Shown here piece after piece: positions 1-8,963 of a DNA stretch of 64,000 bases. Each line of letters starts with the position of its first letter. Position 1 is the first letter of the stretch. The stretch is taken from assembly GCF_003634935.1 (NCBI RefSeq), contig NZ_RBXO01000001.1, positions 3,559,501 to 3,623,500 of the forward strand. Direction: 5' to 3'. Made by a program: the position numbers and the translations under genes. Under the pieces are notes generated by a model. That model did not search any database and was not told where the DNA came from. It saw nothing but the letters and a program-made list of their open reading frames with translations. The DNA is from Saccharothrix australiensis. GTDB taxonomy: Bacteria > Actinomycetota > Actinomycetes > Mycobacteriales > Pseudonocardiaceae.

Positions 1-3000
1 GACCGCCTCGGCGAGGGGGCGTTCCTGCTGGCGCTGGCGCGCGGGCGGGACGCGGCGGCGAAGGGGTGGCCCGCGCTGTGCCGGGTGACCGCCGACCCGC
101 GACCGCGGCGGGCCGCCGCGGTCGACCGCCCCGAGGACCCGTCGGCCGGGCTCGTCGAGGGCGGGTCCGCGAGCCACCCGGAGACCTCGCGCGCCGATGC
201 CGCCGCCGGCGCGCCCACCGAGCACCTGGCCGCGGACCACGCCGGGGGTGCCGGCCACGTGGCGGGCGCGCGCACCTACCTCGCCGCCGACGGCGCGATC
301 GACCTGCTGACCGCGCTGGCGGGCGGCCCGGTCGAGCCGGTGACGGTGACCGCCCCGTTCCCGGGGCCCGCGCTCACCCTGCACCCCGTGCCGGCGACCG
401 GCGCCGATCGGGCCGGTGGGTACCCGGCAGCCGCCCGGCCGGTCGCCGCGAACCCGGCGCGGGAGACGGCGGACCCGGCGCGCGACACCGCGAACCCGGC
501 GCGGGAGACGGCGGACCCGGCGCGGGAGACGGCGGACCCGGCGGGGGAGACGGCGAGGTCGGCGCGGGAGACGGCGGACCCGGCACGCGACACCGTGAAC
601 CCGGCGCCGGACACCGCCGCGCCGGTGGTGCCCCGGCCGCCGCGAGACCCGCTGACGGCCCGGCACGTCTGCCGCTGGGAGCCGCAACCCCTGCCGAGCG
701 GTCGCGACGGGCTGCCCGCCGACTGCCTGGTGCTCGCCGACGAGGCGACGGCACGGGCCGTCGCCGGCGCGGCGGAGTCGACGGGCGCGACCGTGGTCGC
801 CGTGCGGCCCGGCGACGACCCGGAGGCCGTGCTGCTCCCGGCCTTCGCCGCCGGGAGGTCGTACCGCCACCTGCGCGTCCTGGCCCGGCAGCGGCACGCC
901 GGGCCCCACGCCTCCGAGTCCGCCGACACCCTGGTGGTGCTCCAGGAGGCGGTGTTCCTGGCCGCCCAGCGCTGCCTGCGCGAGCTGACCGGCGGCGGCT
1001 CGCTGGGCGCGGTGCTGCTCGACCCGCTGGAGTCGGGCACGCCGGGCGTCCACACGGGACTGCTGTCCGGTTTCGTCAAGAGCCTGTCGTGGGAGCTGCC
1101 CGCGTGCACCTGCCGGATGGTCGTCACCGACGAGCCCGCGGTCGCGGCGTGGCACGCGCTGGAGGCCGAGCCGGGGCAGCGCGGCGGGCTGCCGGTGGTC
1201 CTGCGCCGCGCCGGTACGCGGTACCGGCAGCGGCTGCACCCCGCGCCGCCCGACATCGGGGAGCTGCCGCTGTCGGCGGGCGACGTCGTGGTGGCGACCG
1301 GCGGCGCGCGGGGCATCACCGCCGCGTGCCTGGAAGCGCTGATCGACCACGTGCCGCTGAAGGTGTGGCTGCTCGGGTCGTCCACCCCGGCGGAGGTGCC
1401 GGACTGGCTGCTCACCGCGGCGGACGACGACCTGCCCGCCCACCGCGCGGAGTTCATCGCCCGGCTCCGCCGCGACGAGGGCGCGCCGGTGGCCGAGCTG
1501 AACCGGCGCTTCGAGCGGCTGCTGCACGCGCGGGAGAGCAGGCTGACCCTGGACCGGATGCGGCGGCGCTGCGGCTGGACCGCGGTGCAGTACCTGACCT
1601 GCGACGTGGTCGACCCGGACGCGGTGCGCCGCGCGGCGGCGACCGTGCTGGCTCGGGACGGCCGGGTCGACCTGCTGGTCAACGGCGCGGGCGTGCACGG
1701 CGCGGGCGACCTGGAGCGCAAGCGGCTGGCGGACTTCCGCCGGATCAGGGACGTCAAGCTGCTCGGCTACCGGCACCTCAAGCGGTACTTCTCCGCGCCG
1801 CCGCCCCGGCTGTGGTGCAACTTCGGCTCGGCCGCCGGCCTGGTCGGCCTGCCGGGGGAGTCCGAGTACGCGGCGGCCAACGACTACCTCTCCTGCGCCG
1901 CCGAGCACCGGCGCGCGACGGGCGGGTCGGACGAGTACACGATGGCCTGGACCGTGTGGGACGAGACCGGGCTCGGCGGCGGTCCCGTCGCCCAGGCCAT
2001 CGTGGCCCGCGCCCAGCGGCTGACCTCGATGAGCAAGGCGGAGGGCGCGGCGCACTTCGTCGCCGAACTGGCGCAGCGGGGTCCCCGCGAGCCGGTGGTG
2101 TCCTTCCTCGGGGACAAGGAGCGCGCGTCGTTCAGCCGGCAGTTCCCCGGCTGCGTCGCCGATCGCGCCCCGGACCGCGACGAGGCGGCGGTCGGCGCGC
2201 TGCTGCCGCCACCGGAGGAGATCACCGCGGACCGGGCCGTGTGGCGGCTGGTGCTCACCGAGCGGCACCGGGACCTGGTGCGCGACCACCTCGTGGACGG
2301 GCGGCCGACGGTGCCGGGCACGGTGCTCGCCGCGCTCGCCGTCGAGGCGGCCCGCGCGCTGCTGCCCGAGCACCCGGTCCGCGCGCTGCGCGACGTGTCG
2401 TTCGCCTCCTGGGTCCGGCCGGCCGCCGACGGCAGGCCGGGCCGGTACCGCGTCACCGCCGTGGTGAACCGGTCCGGCCGGTCCTCCCGGCCGACCGTGC
2501 TGGTGCGCGTCACCTCCGACGTCACCGCGTCGGGAGGGCGGCTGCTGCGGCGCGACCGCGAGCACTTCCGCGCCACGGCCCTGGCCGGCGCGCCGAGACC
2601 GGAGGGCGTCCCGGCGCCGGAGGGCGACCGCGAGCCCGTCGGCGCGCCGTACTACCACCCGGCGGCGAGGGTGCTGCTGTCCGGCGCGTACCGCACGACG
2701 CGGGACTGGCGCGCCGGCCCGTCCGGCGCGTCGGCGACGTGGCGGCCCGACGTCGCCGCGCTGCCCGCCGACCTCGCCCGGCTGGCCGCGCCCGCCCTGC
2801 TGCTCGACGCCCTGGCCCGCACCCGCGCGCTGCGGCCGGTGGCGGGCGGCGAGCAGGAACCGGAGGCGCCGCGGCACATCCGGCGGGTCGAGTGGTTCAC
2901 CGACGAGTGCGACCTGGAGCTGGCCGCGCGCTGCCCGGAGGGCGTCCGGCTGCGCTGGGACGCGGTGACCGGCGAGTTCACCGCGGTCGCGGTGGACGGC

Positions 3001-3072
3001 ACCCCGCTCGCCCGGATGCAGGACGTGCGCGGCGTGCCGATGGGTCGCGTGCGGGCGACCGGGGAGGCATGA
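1..3072 (+). CDS. PKS/PUFA-synthase-like protein, KS(CLF)-KR-DH, 5' end outside window
   Basis: The reading frame is open to the left edge, so the N-terminus is missing; about 1,023 residues are visible. The first residues (LGEGAFLLALAR) resemble the GEGAG region of a ketosynthase or chain-length factor, and residues near 85-115 resemble a KS C-terminus. A linker of eight heptapeptide repeats (NPARETA-like) follows. A ketoreductase domain comes next, with a glycine-rich ATGGARGIT motif near residue 430, an NGAGVHG motif near 560 and a YAAANDY active-site region near 625. The last 300 residues contain a hotdog/dehydratase-like start (RDHLVDGRPTVPGT). KR followed by this DH recalls PfaA/enediyne-type iterative synthases. 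No AT or ACP is seen in the visible part. The exact family is uncertain, and whether the KS is catalytic cannot be seen because its active site lies upstream. Confidence 0.6.
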   Translation, partial: DRLGEGAFLLALARGRDAAAKGWPALCRVTADPRPRRAAAVDRPEDPSAGLVEGGSASHPETSRADAAAGAPTEHLAADHAGGAGHVAGARTYLAADGAIDLLTALAGGPVEPVTVTAPFPGPALTLHPVPATGADRAGGYPAAARPVAANPARETADPARDTANPARETADPARETADPAGETARSARETADPARDTVNPAPDTAAPVVPRPPRDPLTARHVCRWEPQPLPSGRDGLPADCLVLADEATARAVAGAAESTGATVVAVRPGDDPEAVLLPAFAAGRSYRHLRVLARQRHAGPHASESADTLVVLQEAVFLAAQRCLRELTGGGSLGAVLLDPLESGTPGVHTGLLSGFVKSLSWELPACTCRMVVTDEPAVAAWHALEAEPGQRGGLPVVLRRAGTRYRQRLHPAPPDIGELPLSAGDVVVATGGARGITAACLEALIDHVPLKVWLLGSSTPAEVPDWLLTAADDDLPAHRAEFIARLRRDEGAPVAELNRRFERLLHARESRLTLDRMRRRCGWTAVQYLTCDVVDPDAVRRAAATVLARDGRVDLLVNGAGVHGAGDLERKRLADFRRIRDVKLLGYRHLKRYFSAPPPRLWCNFGSAAGLVGLPGESEYAAANDYLSCAAEHRRATGGSDEYTMAWTVWDETGLGGGPVAQAIVARAQRLTSMSKAEGAAHFVAELAQRGPREPVVSFLGDKERASFSRQFPGCVADRAPDRDEAAVGALLPPPEEITADRAVWRLVLTERHRDLVRDHLVDGRPTVPGTVLAALAVEAARALLPEHPVRALRDVSFASWVRPAADGRPGRYRVTAVVNRSGRSSRPTVLVRVTSDVTASGGRLLRRDREHFRATALAGAPRPEGVPAPEGDREPVGAPYYHPAARVLLSGAYRTTRDWRAGPSGASATWRPDVAALPADLARLAAPALLLDALARTRALRPVAGGEQEPEAPRHIRRVEWFTDECDLELAARCPEGVRLRWDAVTGEFTAVAVDGTPLARMQDVRGVPMGRVRATGEA
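451..618 (+). repeat. 21-bp in-frame tandem repeat, 8 copies
   Basis: Eight consecutive 21-bp units encode variants of the heptapeptide NPARETA or DPARDTA. They lie in the linker between the KS-like end and the KR of the first gene. Several units are identical at the DNA level, so the expansion looks recent. Confidence 0.9.
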
Positions 3073-3112
3073 GGGAGCGGGCGCCGAACGGCGAGGAGAG
3101 GAGGGCGACACC

Positions 3113-3889
3113 GTGGAGCTGGACGGCAAGGTCGCGGTGGTCACCGGTGGCAGCAGGGGCATCGGCCGGAGGATCGTCGAGCGGTTCCTCGACGAGGGCG
3201 CGTCGGTGGTGTTCAGCGGCCGGGACGGGATGGCGGGCGAGCGGACCCGCAAGGAGCTGGACGTCGGTGACCGGGCGCTGTTCGTGGCGGGCGACGTGAC
3301 CCGCAGGCAGGACGCCGAGCGGATGGTCGACGCGGCGGTCGAGCGGTACGGCAGGTTGGACGTGCTGGTCAACAACGCCGGCGGGATGCCGGGTTTCGGC
3401 CTGGTGGCAGGCACCGACGACGCGGTCTGGCACGACACGCTCGCGGTCAACCTGCACGCCGTGTTCTACGTGACGCGCCGGGCGCTGGCGCACCTGGTGC
3501 CGCAGCAGTCGGGCCGGATCATCACCATCTCGTCCATCTCGGGCAAGCAGGGCGACCCCGGTCTCGGGGCGTACGTCACCGCCAAGCACGCCGTGATCGG
3601 CCTGACCAAGGTGGTGGCGCGCGAGGTCGGGGCGCTGGGCATCACCGCGAACTGCATCTGCCCCGGCCTGGTGATGACGGACCTGATCCGTGACCGCGCG
3701 CCGGTCGCGGCGGAGGTGCTGGGCGTGACCGCCGAGCAGCTCGTGGCCGCGTTCGCGGGCAAGGCCGCTACCGGGCGGGCGACCACGGTGGACGAGGTGG
3801 CCGCGATGGCGGTGCTGCTGTCCTCGGAGGCCGGTGCCGGGATCACCGGCGCGGCGCTGTCGGTGGACGGCGGCGTGACCTCGCACTGA
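3113..3889 (+). CDS. SDR family 3-ketoacyl reductase (FabG/actinorhodin-KR-like)
   Basis: This 258-residue protein has the length of a classical short-chain dehydrogenase. It shows the cofactor loop TGGSRGIG (11-18), NNAG (87-90), Asn113, Ser141 and the YxxxK pair Tyr154/Lys158, so it should be an active NAD(P)H-dependent ketoreductase. The C-terminus ends SVDGGV, as in FabG proteins. The GTG start at 3113 is preceded by GAGGAGAGGAG, and the gene begins 40 bp after the preceding synthase, so the two are probably co-transcribed. It likely reduces a beta-keto intermediate of the synthase to its left; the substrate cannot be told from sequence. Confidence 0.85.
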   Translation: MELDGKVAVVTGGSRGIGRRIVERFLDEGASVVFSGRDGMAGERTRKELDVGDRALFVAGDVTRRQDAERMVDAAVERYGRLDVLVNNAGGMPGFGLVAGTDDAVWHDTLAVNLHAVFYVTRRALAHLVPQQSGRIITISSISGKQGDPGLGAYVTAKHAVIGLTKVVAREVGALGITANCICPGLVMTDLIRDRAPVAAEVLGVTAEQLVAAFAGKAATGRATTVDEVAAMAVLLSSEAGAGITGAALSVDGGVTSH

Positions 3890-3983
3890 GACGCCGTGAC
3901 CGCGCTGGGACGCCGTGACCCCATCGAGGCGACCGCCCGGCCAGGGGCCGTCGACGGGGTGCCCCTCCCACGGGGGATGCCCC

Positions 3984-4017
3984 CGCGGGGGTGACCGCCC
4001 ACAGGGTCACCCCCGCG
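3984..4017. terminator. Perfect 13-bp hairpin between convergent genes
   Basis: CGCGGGGGTGACC at 3984-3996 is exactly complementary to GGTCACCCCCGCG at 4005-4017, with an 8-nt loop. It lies in the 300-bp gap between the rightward SDR and the leftward carboxylase operon and probably terminates both. Nothing else was recognised in this gap. Confidence 0.7.
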
Positions 4018-4189
4018 TCGGCGGGACGTCCACCGGGGTGAACCGCCCACTCGGGTGGCCATCCCGGTGGACGACCGCGACCGGGCGGGAGGGCGGGAGT
4101 GGCCCGGCCCGCGTGGGGCCAGGCCACTCCCGTCGCTGGACCAGGCCACCGCTGCCGCTGGACCGGGCCACTGCCGTCGCGGCCTCGCC

Positions 4190-5476
4190 TCACCTACCGG
4201 CGGCGGCCGTCTCCGCCAGGGCGCGGTCCAGCCTGCGCAGGCAGTGCGCCCGGTCCCGGCCGCTGACGACGACCTCGGCCGACGCCCGGTCGGCCGGGCA
4301 CCCGGCGGGCAGGTCGACCCGCACCCCGGCGCCACCCGGCAGCACCGGTCCGGTGTGGTGGTCCGGCGGTGCCACCCGGTCGCGGTCCGGCGGTGCCACC
4401 CGGTCGCGGTCGGGCGGTGCCGTCCGGCCCGCCGGCGGTTCCGGGGCGCTGATCCGCACCAGCACGGCGTGCCCGCGCACCGCCACGTCCCACCGGTCGA
4501 GGTCGAGCCGCTCACCCGCCGCCACGCGCAGCGCCCACTCCACGACGTCCACCCCGGTCACCGCCTCCGTCACCGGGTGCCCCGCCCGCGGCACGGGGTC
4601 CACCCCGACGCAGGCGAACCCGTCCGGCCCGGTGACGAGGAAGTCGACCGTGGCCGCGCCGGCCAGGCGCACCGCCGCCGCGCCGCGCACGGCGGCCTGG
4701 TGCAGCCGCTCCCGCAGGCGGGTCGGCAGGTCCGGCGCGGGCGCTTCCGCCACCAGCCCCCGGTGCCGGTCCGGACCCCGGCGGTCGCCCAGGTGCACGA
4801 CGCCGCCGTGGTGGTCGGCGAGCACCTGCACCTCGACGCGTCGGGCGGCGGGCAGGTGCCGCTCCAGGAACAGCCGCGCGTCGGCGAACAGCCGTCGCGC
4901 GTCGTGCGTGGCGCGCCGGAACGCCTCGGGCAACTCCGCCGGCGTCCGCACGAGACGCCCGCCTCGGCCCGCGGCGGGCTTCAGCGCGACCGGGTAACCC
5001 AGCCGGTCGGCCTCCCCGAGCGCGTCCTCCACGCCGCGCAACCGGTCGGCCGACCCCGGCACCACCGGCAGGCCCGCCCCGGCCAGCACCGCGCGGGTGG
5101 CGATCCGGTCGCCCAGCAGCGCCAGGTGCTCCGGCGTCGAGCCGACGAACACCAGGCCGGCTTCCGCGCAGCCGCGCGCCAGCAGGAGGTCGGCGGCGAG
5201 GGGGCCGCAACCGGGGTGCACCGCGTCCGCGCCGGTGCCGGCGCAGCCGTAGAGCACGGCCGGCACGTTGAGGTAGCCGTGGGCGGGTGCGGCGGGGCCC
5301 AGGCAGAAGCCGTCGTCGGCCAGCCGGACCGGCAGGCTGTCCGCGTCCGCGTCGGAGTGCCCGACGACCGAGCGGAGGCCGAGTTCCCGGCAGGCCCGCA
5401 CGACGCGCACCGCGGCGCCGCCCCGGCCGGGGACGAACACCGTGCGGACCGTCGGCGACGGGTCAGCCGAGGGCAT
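4190..5476 (-). CDS. accC: Biotin carboxylase-like ATP-grasp protein, degenerate active site
   Basis: This 428-residue protein aligns along its length with AccC-type biotin carboxylases and closes an accDA-accB-accC operon. The N-terminal domain and part of the ATP-binding loop (KPAAGRGGRLVR) are recognisable. The usual EMNPRxQVEHPVTE signature, however, reads GVDPVPRAGHPVTE, so the Glu, Asn, Arg and Glu used for metal and substrate binding are changed. The ERDCSxQRRxQK segment is also altered and two residues shorter. The C-terminal part carries a 24-bp repeat insertion. The ATG at 5476 overlaps the end of accB by 14 bp. It may be inactive, structural, or helped by another carboxylase in the genome. 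Confidence 0.7.
   Translation of the reverse strand: MPSADPSPTVRTVFVPGRGGAAVRVVRACRELGLRSVVGHSDADADSLPVRLADDGFCLGPAAPAHGYLNVPAVLYGCAGTGADAVHPGCGPLAADLLLARGCAEAGLVFVGSTPEHLALLGDRIATRAVLAGAGLPVVPGSADRLRGVEDALGEADRLGYPVALKPAAGRGGRLVRTPAELPEAFRRATHDARRLFADARLFLERHLPAARRVEVQVLADHHGGVVHLGDRRGPDRHRGLVAEAPAPDLPTRLRERLHQAAVRGAAAVRLAGAATVDFLVTGPDGFACVGVDPVPRAGHPVTEAVTGVDVVEWALRVAAGERLDLDRWDVAVRGHAVLVRISAPEPPAGRTAPPDRDRVAPPDRDRVAPPDHHTGPVLPGGAGVRVDLPAGCPADRASAEVVVSGRDRAHCLRRLDRALAETAAAGR
4361..4421 (-). repeat. 24-bp in-frame repeat in accC
   Basis: Two identical 24-bp units (4361-4384 and 4385-4408) plus a partial third encode PPDRDRVA repeats in the C-terminal region of the biotin carboxylase-like gene. 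Confidence 0.85.
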
Positions 5477-5969
5477 CGGCCGGTGCCCCGTCGTCGCCCA
5501 CCGGCTCCAGGCGCAGCAGCGGCTGCCCGAACGACACCACGTCACCGTCGCGGGCGCAGACCTCGCGGACGACGCCCGCGTGCCCGGCGAGCACCGCCGT
5601 GACCGTCTTCATGGCCTCGATCTGCGCCACCTGGTCGTCCGCGGCGACCACGAGCCCCGACGGGCTGCCGGGACCGGTGGTGAACCGGACGACGCCCACG
5701 GCGGTCGCCACGACGTCGACCAGGGCAGGCGCGGTGTCCGCCGCCGGCGCGGTGTCGGTGGGTGCGGTGCCGGCGCGCGTGGCGCCGGGTTCGACGCGGA
5801 CGTGGTCGGCCTCGATCTCGACCTCCAGCCCGGCGGTGCGCACCACCAGCCGGCGCGCGGAGTGCCGGTGCACGGCGGCGAGGAGCTGCCGCACGACGTC
5901 CAGCGGGACGCCGTCCGCCGGGCCGGTGCCCCGGTGCGGTGGGGGGATGGGGGACACGTGCGTCGACAC
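5463..5969 (-). CDS. accB: Biotin carboxyl carrier protein
   Basis: This BCCP-like protein of about 168 residues carries the biotinylation motif EAMK (Lys being the biotin acceptor) near the C-terminus, followed by a typical lipoyl/biotinyl hammerhead tail. The N-terminal region resembles the AccB helical part and is joined by an Ala/Thr/Pro-rich linker, as in plastid and E. coli BCCPs. I chose the GTG at 5969 because GAGGCGG overlaps the accDA stop just upstream and the gap to accDA is only 10 bp. A GTG at 6038 would also be open but would overlap accDA by 59 bp without a ribosome site. It should carry carboxyl-biotin between AccC and AccDA. Confidence 0.85.
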   Translation of the reverse strand: MSTHVSPIPPPHRGTGPADGVPLDVVRQLLAAVHRHSARRLVVRTAGLEVEIEADHVRVEPGATRAGTAPTDTAPAADTAPALVDVVATAVGVVRFTTGPGSPSGLVVAADDQVAQIEAMKTVTAVLAGHAGVVREVCARDGDVVSFGQPLLRLEPVGDDGAPADALG

Positions 5970-5979
5970 GGGGACCGCC

Positions 5980-8010
5980 TCACTCGTCTGCTCGGACCGC
6001 GTCCGCGGAGGCCCCCCGGACGCGCAGTCGGTGGTCACGCCGGGCCAGCAGCTCGGCGGTGGACAGCCTCGCCAGTTCCGCCAGGCGTCGGCGCAGGGCG
6101 GACCCGACCAGCCGCACCGCCGCCGCCGGGTCGGCCTGCGCGCCGCCGTCCGGCTCCGGGACGAGTTCGTCCACCAGCCCGGCGCGGTGCAGGTCGACCG
6201 CGCGCAGCCGCAGCGCCTCGGCCGACTCGGGCGCGCGGCCGGCGTCGCCGTGCAGGATCGCGGCGCACCCCTCGGGGCTGATCACGGAGAAGTAGGTGTT
6301 CCGCATGGCCAGCAGCACGTCGCCGGCCGCCAGCGCCAGCGCGCCGCCGCTGCCGCCTTCCCCGATGACCACCGCGACCAGCGGGACGGGCAGGCCGGAC
6401 GCCGTCCGCAGCGCCTCGGCGATGGCGCCGCTCTGGTTGCCCTCCTCCGCCCGGCGGCCCGCGTAGGCGCCGGGCGTGTCCACGAACGACACCACGGGCA
6501 GGCCCAGCCGCCCGGCCAGCCGCATCAGCCGGACCGCCTTGCGGAAACCGGACGGGTGGGGCATCCCGAAGTTGCGGACCCGCGCGCGGGCCGGGTCGTG
6601 CTCCTTGGCGTGCCCGAGGACGACCACGCCGGTCGCGCCCCACCGGGCGAGGCCGCCGACGAGCGCTGGGTCGTCCTCGGTGTGGCGGTCGCCGTGCAGC
6701 TCCACGAAGTCGTCGAAGATCCCGGCCACGTGGTCGAAGACGGTGGGGCGGCGGGGGTCGCGGGCCGCCCGGACGGCGTCCCACGCCGTGCTCCCGCCGA
6801 CCCCGGTCGCCTCCGCCGCCTCTCCGGCCCGGCTCGCCCCGCCCGTGCGATCCGCTGCGCTCACACGGTTCGCCTCCTCCGCACGGTCCGCTCCGCCGGC
6901 ACCGGACGCCCCGCCCGACCCGTCCACCTCGCCCACCTCGCCGGTCGCGCTCGCCCCGCCGCGCTCGTCGGTCTCCCGCACCTCGTCCGTCTCGCGCGCC
7001 TCGCCCGGCGACCGCTCGCCGGGCAGGCCGGGCAGGCCCGGCAACTCCGGCAGCGCCGGGAACGCCGAGAGGGCCAACCGGTCGCGGGGCCGCGCGCGCG
7101 CCGTCGACCCCGGCCGCCGGCGGCCCGCCAGGCAGGTCAGCACGCGGTCCAGCACCTCGGGCAGCGCCGACCGCTCGACGACCCGGTCGACGTGGCCGTG
7201 CGCGTGCAGGAACTCCGCGGTCTGGAAGTCGGCGGGCAGCCGCTCGCCCAGCGCCTGCTCGATGACGCGCGGACCGGCGAAGCCCGACCGGCTGCCCGCC
7301 TCGGCGAGCACCACGTCACCCAGGGACGCGAAGGACGCGGCGACACCGCCGTACACCGGATCGGTCAGCACGCTCACGAACGGCACGCCGTGCTCGTTCA
7401 GCCGCCGTACCGCGTCGGCCGCGCGGGCCACCTGGAGCAGGGAGTACATGCCCTCCTGCATCCGCGCGCCACCGGAGCACGAGACCGCCACGAGCGGCGC
7501 GCCCAGGTCGATCGCCAGGTCGGCGGCGGCGACGACCTTCGCGCCGACCACCACGCCCATGCTCCCGCCGAGGAAGCCGAAGTCCATCACCAGCAGCACG
7601 ACCGACCTGCCACCGGCCATCGCGGTGCCCAGGACCGCCGCCTCCGAGGAGTCCGTGCGGGCGTGCGCCCGGCGCAACCGCACCGGGTACGGCGCCGAGT
7701 CGGTGAACCCGAGCGGGTCGGTGGAGCGCAGGCGCGCCAAGTGCTCGGTGAAGGTGTCCGGGTCGACCAGCTGGGCGATCCGCTCGGCGGCGCTGAGCCG
7801 GCGGGTGCTCCCGCAGGCCGCGCAGGCGCCGTGCGACCGCGCCCACGCGGTGTGGTGCAGCAGGCACCCGCAGGCCGCGCACCGCTGCCACACGCCCGGC
7901 GGCACCTCGTCGATCCGGTCGAGGACGCGGCGCGGGCCGACGCCGGGCGTCGCGGTCGGGTCGCCGCCGGCCGGCGCTGTTCCGGTGTCGGACAGGTCAT
8001 CCAGCCGCAT
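5980..8010 (-). CDS. accDA: Acetyl-CoA carboxylase carboxyltransferase, beta-alpha fusion (AccD-AccA)
   Basis: A single chain of 676 residues contains both carboxyltransferase subunits. Residues about 40-70 hold the zinc ribbon of AccD (two CxxC pairs, CAAC and CAAC), followed by the beta subunit to about 295. A Gly/Ala/Glu-rich low-complexity linker spans about 310-400. The AccA domain begins at RRPTVFDHVAGIFDDF and contains FVDTPGAY and GEGGSGGAL oxyanion regions. Bacterial-type split ACC genes in actinomycetes often sit in secondary-metabolite loci, where they supply malonyl-CoA; the genome's housekeeping enzyme would be AccA3/AccD6-like. The ATG at 8010 is preceded by GGTGGGAG; a GTG at 8022 is an alternative start. 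Confidence 0.9.
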   Translation of the reverse strand: MRLDDLSDTGTAPAGGDPTATPGVGPRRVLDRIDEVPPGVWQRCAACGCLLHHTAWARSHGACAACGSTRRLSAAERIAQLVDPDTFTEHLARLRSTDPLGFTDSAPYPVRLRRAHARTDSSEAAVLGTAMAGGRSVVLLVMDFGFLGGSMGVVVGAKVVAAADLAIDLGAPLVAVSCSGGARMQEGMYSLLQVARAADAVRRLNEHGVPFVSVLTDPVYGGVAASFASLGDVVLAEAGSRSGFAGPRVIEQALGERLPADFQTAEFLHAHGHVDRVVERSALPEVLDRVLTCLAGRRRPGSTARARPRDRLALSAFPALPELPGLPGLPGERSPGEARETDEVRETDERGGASATGEVGEVDGSGGASGAGGADRAEEANRVSAADRTGGASRAGEAAEATGVGGSTAWDAVRAARDPRRPTVFDHVAGIFDDFVELHGDRHTEDDPALVGGLARWGATGVVVLGHAKEHDPARARVRNFGMPHPSGFRKAVRLMRLAGRLGLPVVSFVDTPGAYAGRRAEEGNQSGAIAEALRTASGLPVPLVAVVIGEGGSGGALALAAGDVLLAMRNTYFSVISPEGCAAILHGDAGRAPESAEALRLRAVDLHRAGLVDELVPEPDGGAQADPAAAVRLVGSALRRRLAELARLSTAELLARRDHRLRVRGASADAVRADE

Positions 8011-8033
8011 TCGTGCTCCCACCCGATCGACGC

Positions 8034-8073
8034 CGCTCCGTCACCGCCAGTGTCGCTCCGTCACCGCCAGTGT
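8034..8073 (-). promoter_or_regulatory. Perfect 20-bp tandem direct repeat upstream of accDA
   Basis: CGCTCCGTCACCGCCAGTGT occurs twice head to tail, beginning 24 bp upstream of the accDA start codon, in the 310-bp divergent region shared with the DUF6230 gene. A regulator-binding or promoter role is inferred from its position. No other motif was recognised in this region. Confidence 0.55.
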
Positions 8074-8319
8074 GGTCGCGCGCGGGCGCGGCGCACATGG
8101 TCCGGGCGTACCGGGCACCGGGACTCCGGCCTTTCGGTCCGTCCACTGAGGACGAAACGGGTCCGGCGGCGGTTGTGCCCTGGTCGCGATGGGCGCCGCG
8201 CGCCATCGGCGGTGTCCGCCGTCGGACCGGTCGCGGTGTGAACATCGGGCAAAGCCCTTGTCCACGGTCCGGTTCCGGGGCGAACCTCGGTGGTGCACCG
8301 GCCACCGGGAGGAACGGAC

Positions 8320-8928
8320 ATGGCGGACTCGCGAGTACGCGGGAGAACACGTCGCGGGGTGTTCGCCGGCGTGCTGGTCGCGGGGCTGGCCGTGTCGGCC
8401 CTCCTGCTGGTGGCGGTGTCGCGGGGAGCGCTGGCGGCGTCGTTCGCGGTGTCGGGGACGAGTTTCAAGATCTCGGCGGACAGGTTGGAGGGAACGGGTT
8501 TCGTCCAGTTCGGCGGTGTGGACGGCGGACCGGAGGGCGCGCACGCCGTGTCGCCCAGCGCTTTCCGCACCGTGGTCCTCGACAACTTCTGCCAATCGGC
8601 GTCGCTGCGCTCCCTACCGGTGGTCGGCGACGTGACCCTGCGCATCGCCTCGCCCGGCGAGGGCGGCATGTCGGCGACCGACATCGTGCTCGGCGTGGCG
8701 GAGCAGCGCGGCGACCTGACCCTGCTGAACCCGCAGATCGGGGTGGACGCCGGGCAGGTGTCGAAGGGGCCGCCCGGCGTGGTCGGCCCGCCCGGCGGGT
8801 TCGGACAGCAGGCGGACCGCGCCACGATCGTCGCGCCGCGCATCGAGGCGTGGAGCGCCGCCGCCTCCACGTTGCGCTTGAAGAACTCCCTGCTGACCCT
8901 CCACAACGGCGGTGGCGAGTGCTACTGA
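8320..8928 (+). CDS. DUF6230 family protein, membrane-anchored or secreted
   Basis: The 202-residue protein starts at the ATG preceded by GGGAGGAA. Residues about 10-38 form one hydrophobic segment after an Arg-rich start, giving a signal anchor. The rest is an extracytoplasmic domain that begins SFAVSGTSFKISADRL, the pattern of the actinomycete DUF6230 family. In many actinomycetes this family stands next to a DUF6114 gene, as here (35 bp downstream). The function of the family is unknown to me. Confidence 0.75.
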   Translation: MADSRVRGRTRRGVFAGVLVAGLAVSALLLVAVSRGALAASFAVSGTSFKISADRLEGTGFVQFGGVDGGPEGAHAVSPSAFRTVVLDNFCQSASLRSLPVVGDVTLRIASPGEGGMSATDIVLGVAEQRGDLTLLNPQIGVDAGQVSKGPPGVVGPPGGFGQQADRATIVAPRIEAWSAAASTLRLKNSLLTLHNGGGECY

Positions 8929-8963
8929 CACCGGCGGCGAGGAGGGCTTGCGAGGAGGGTTTG

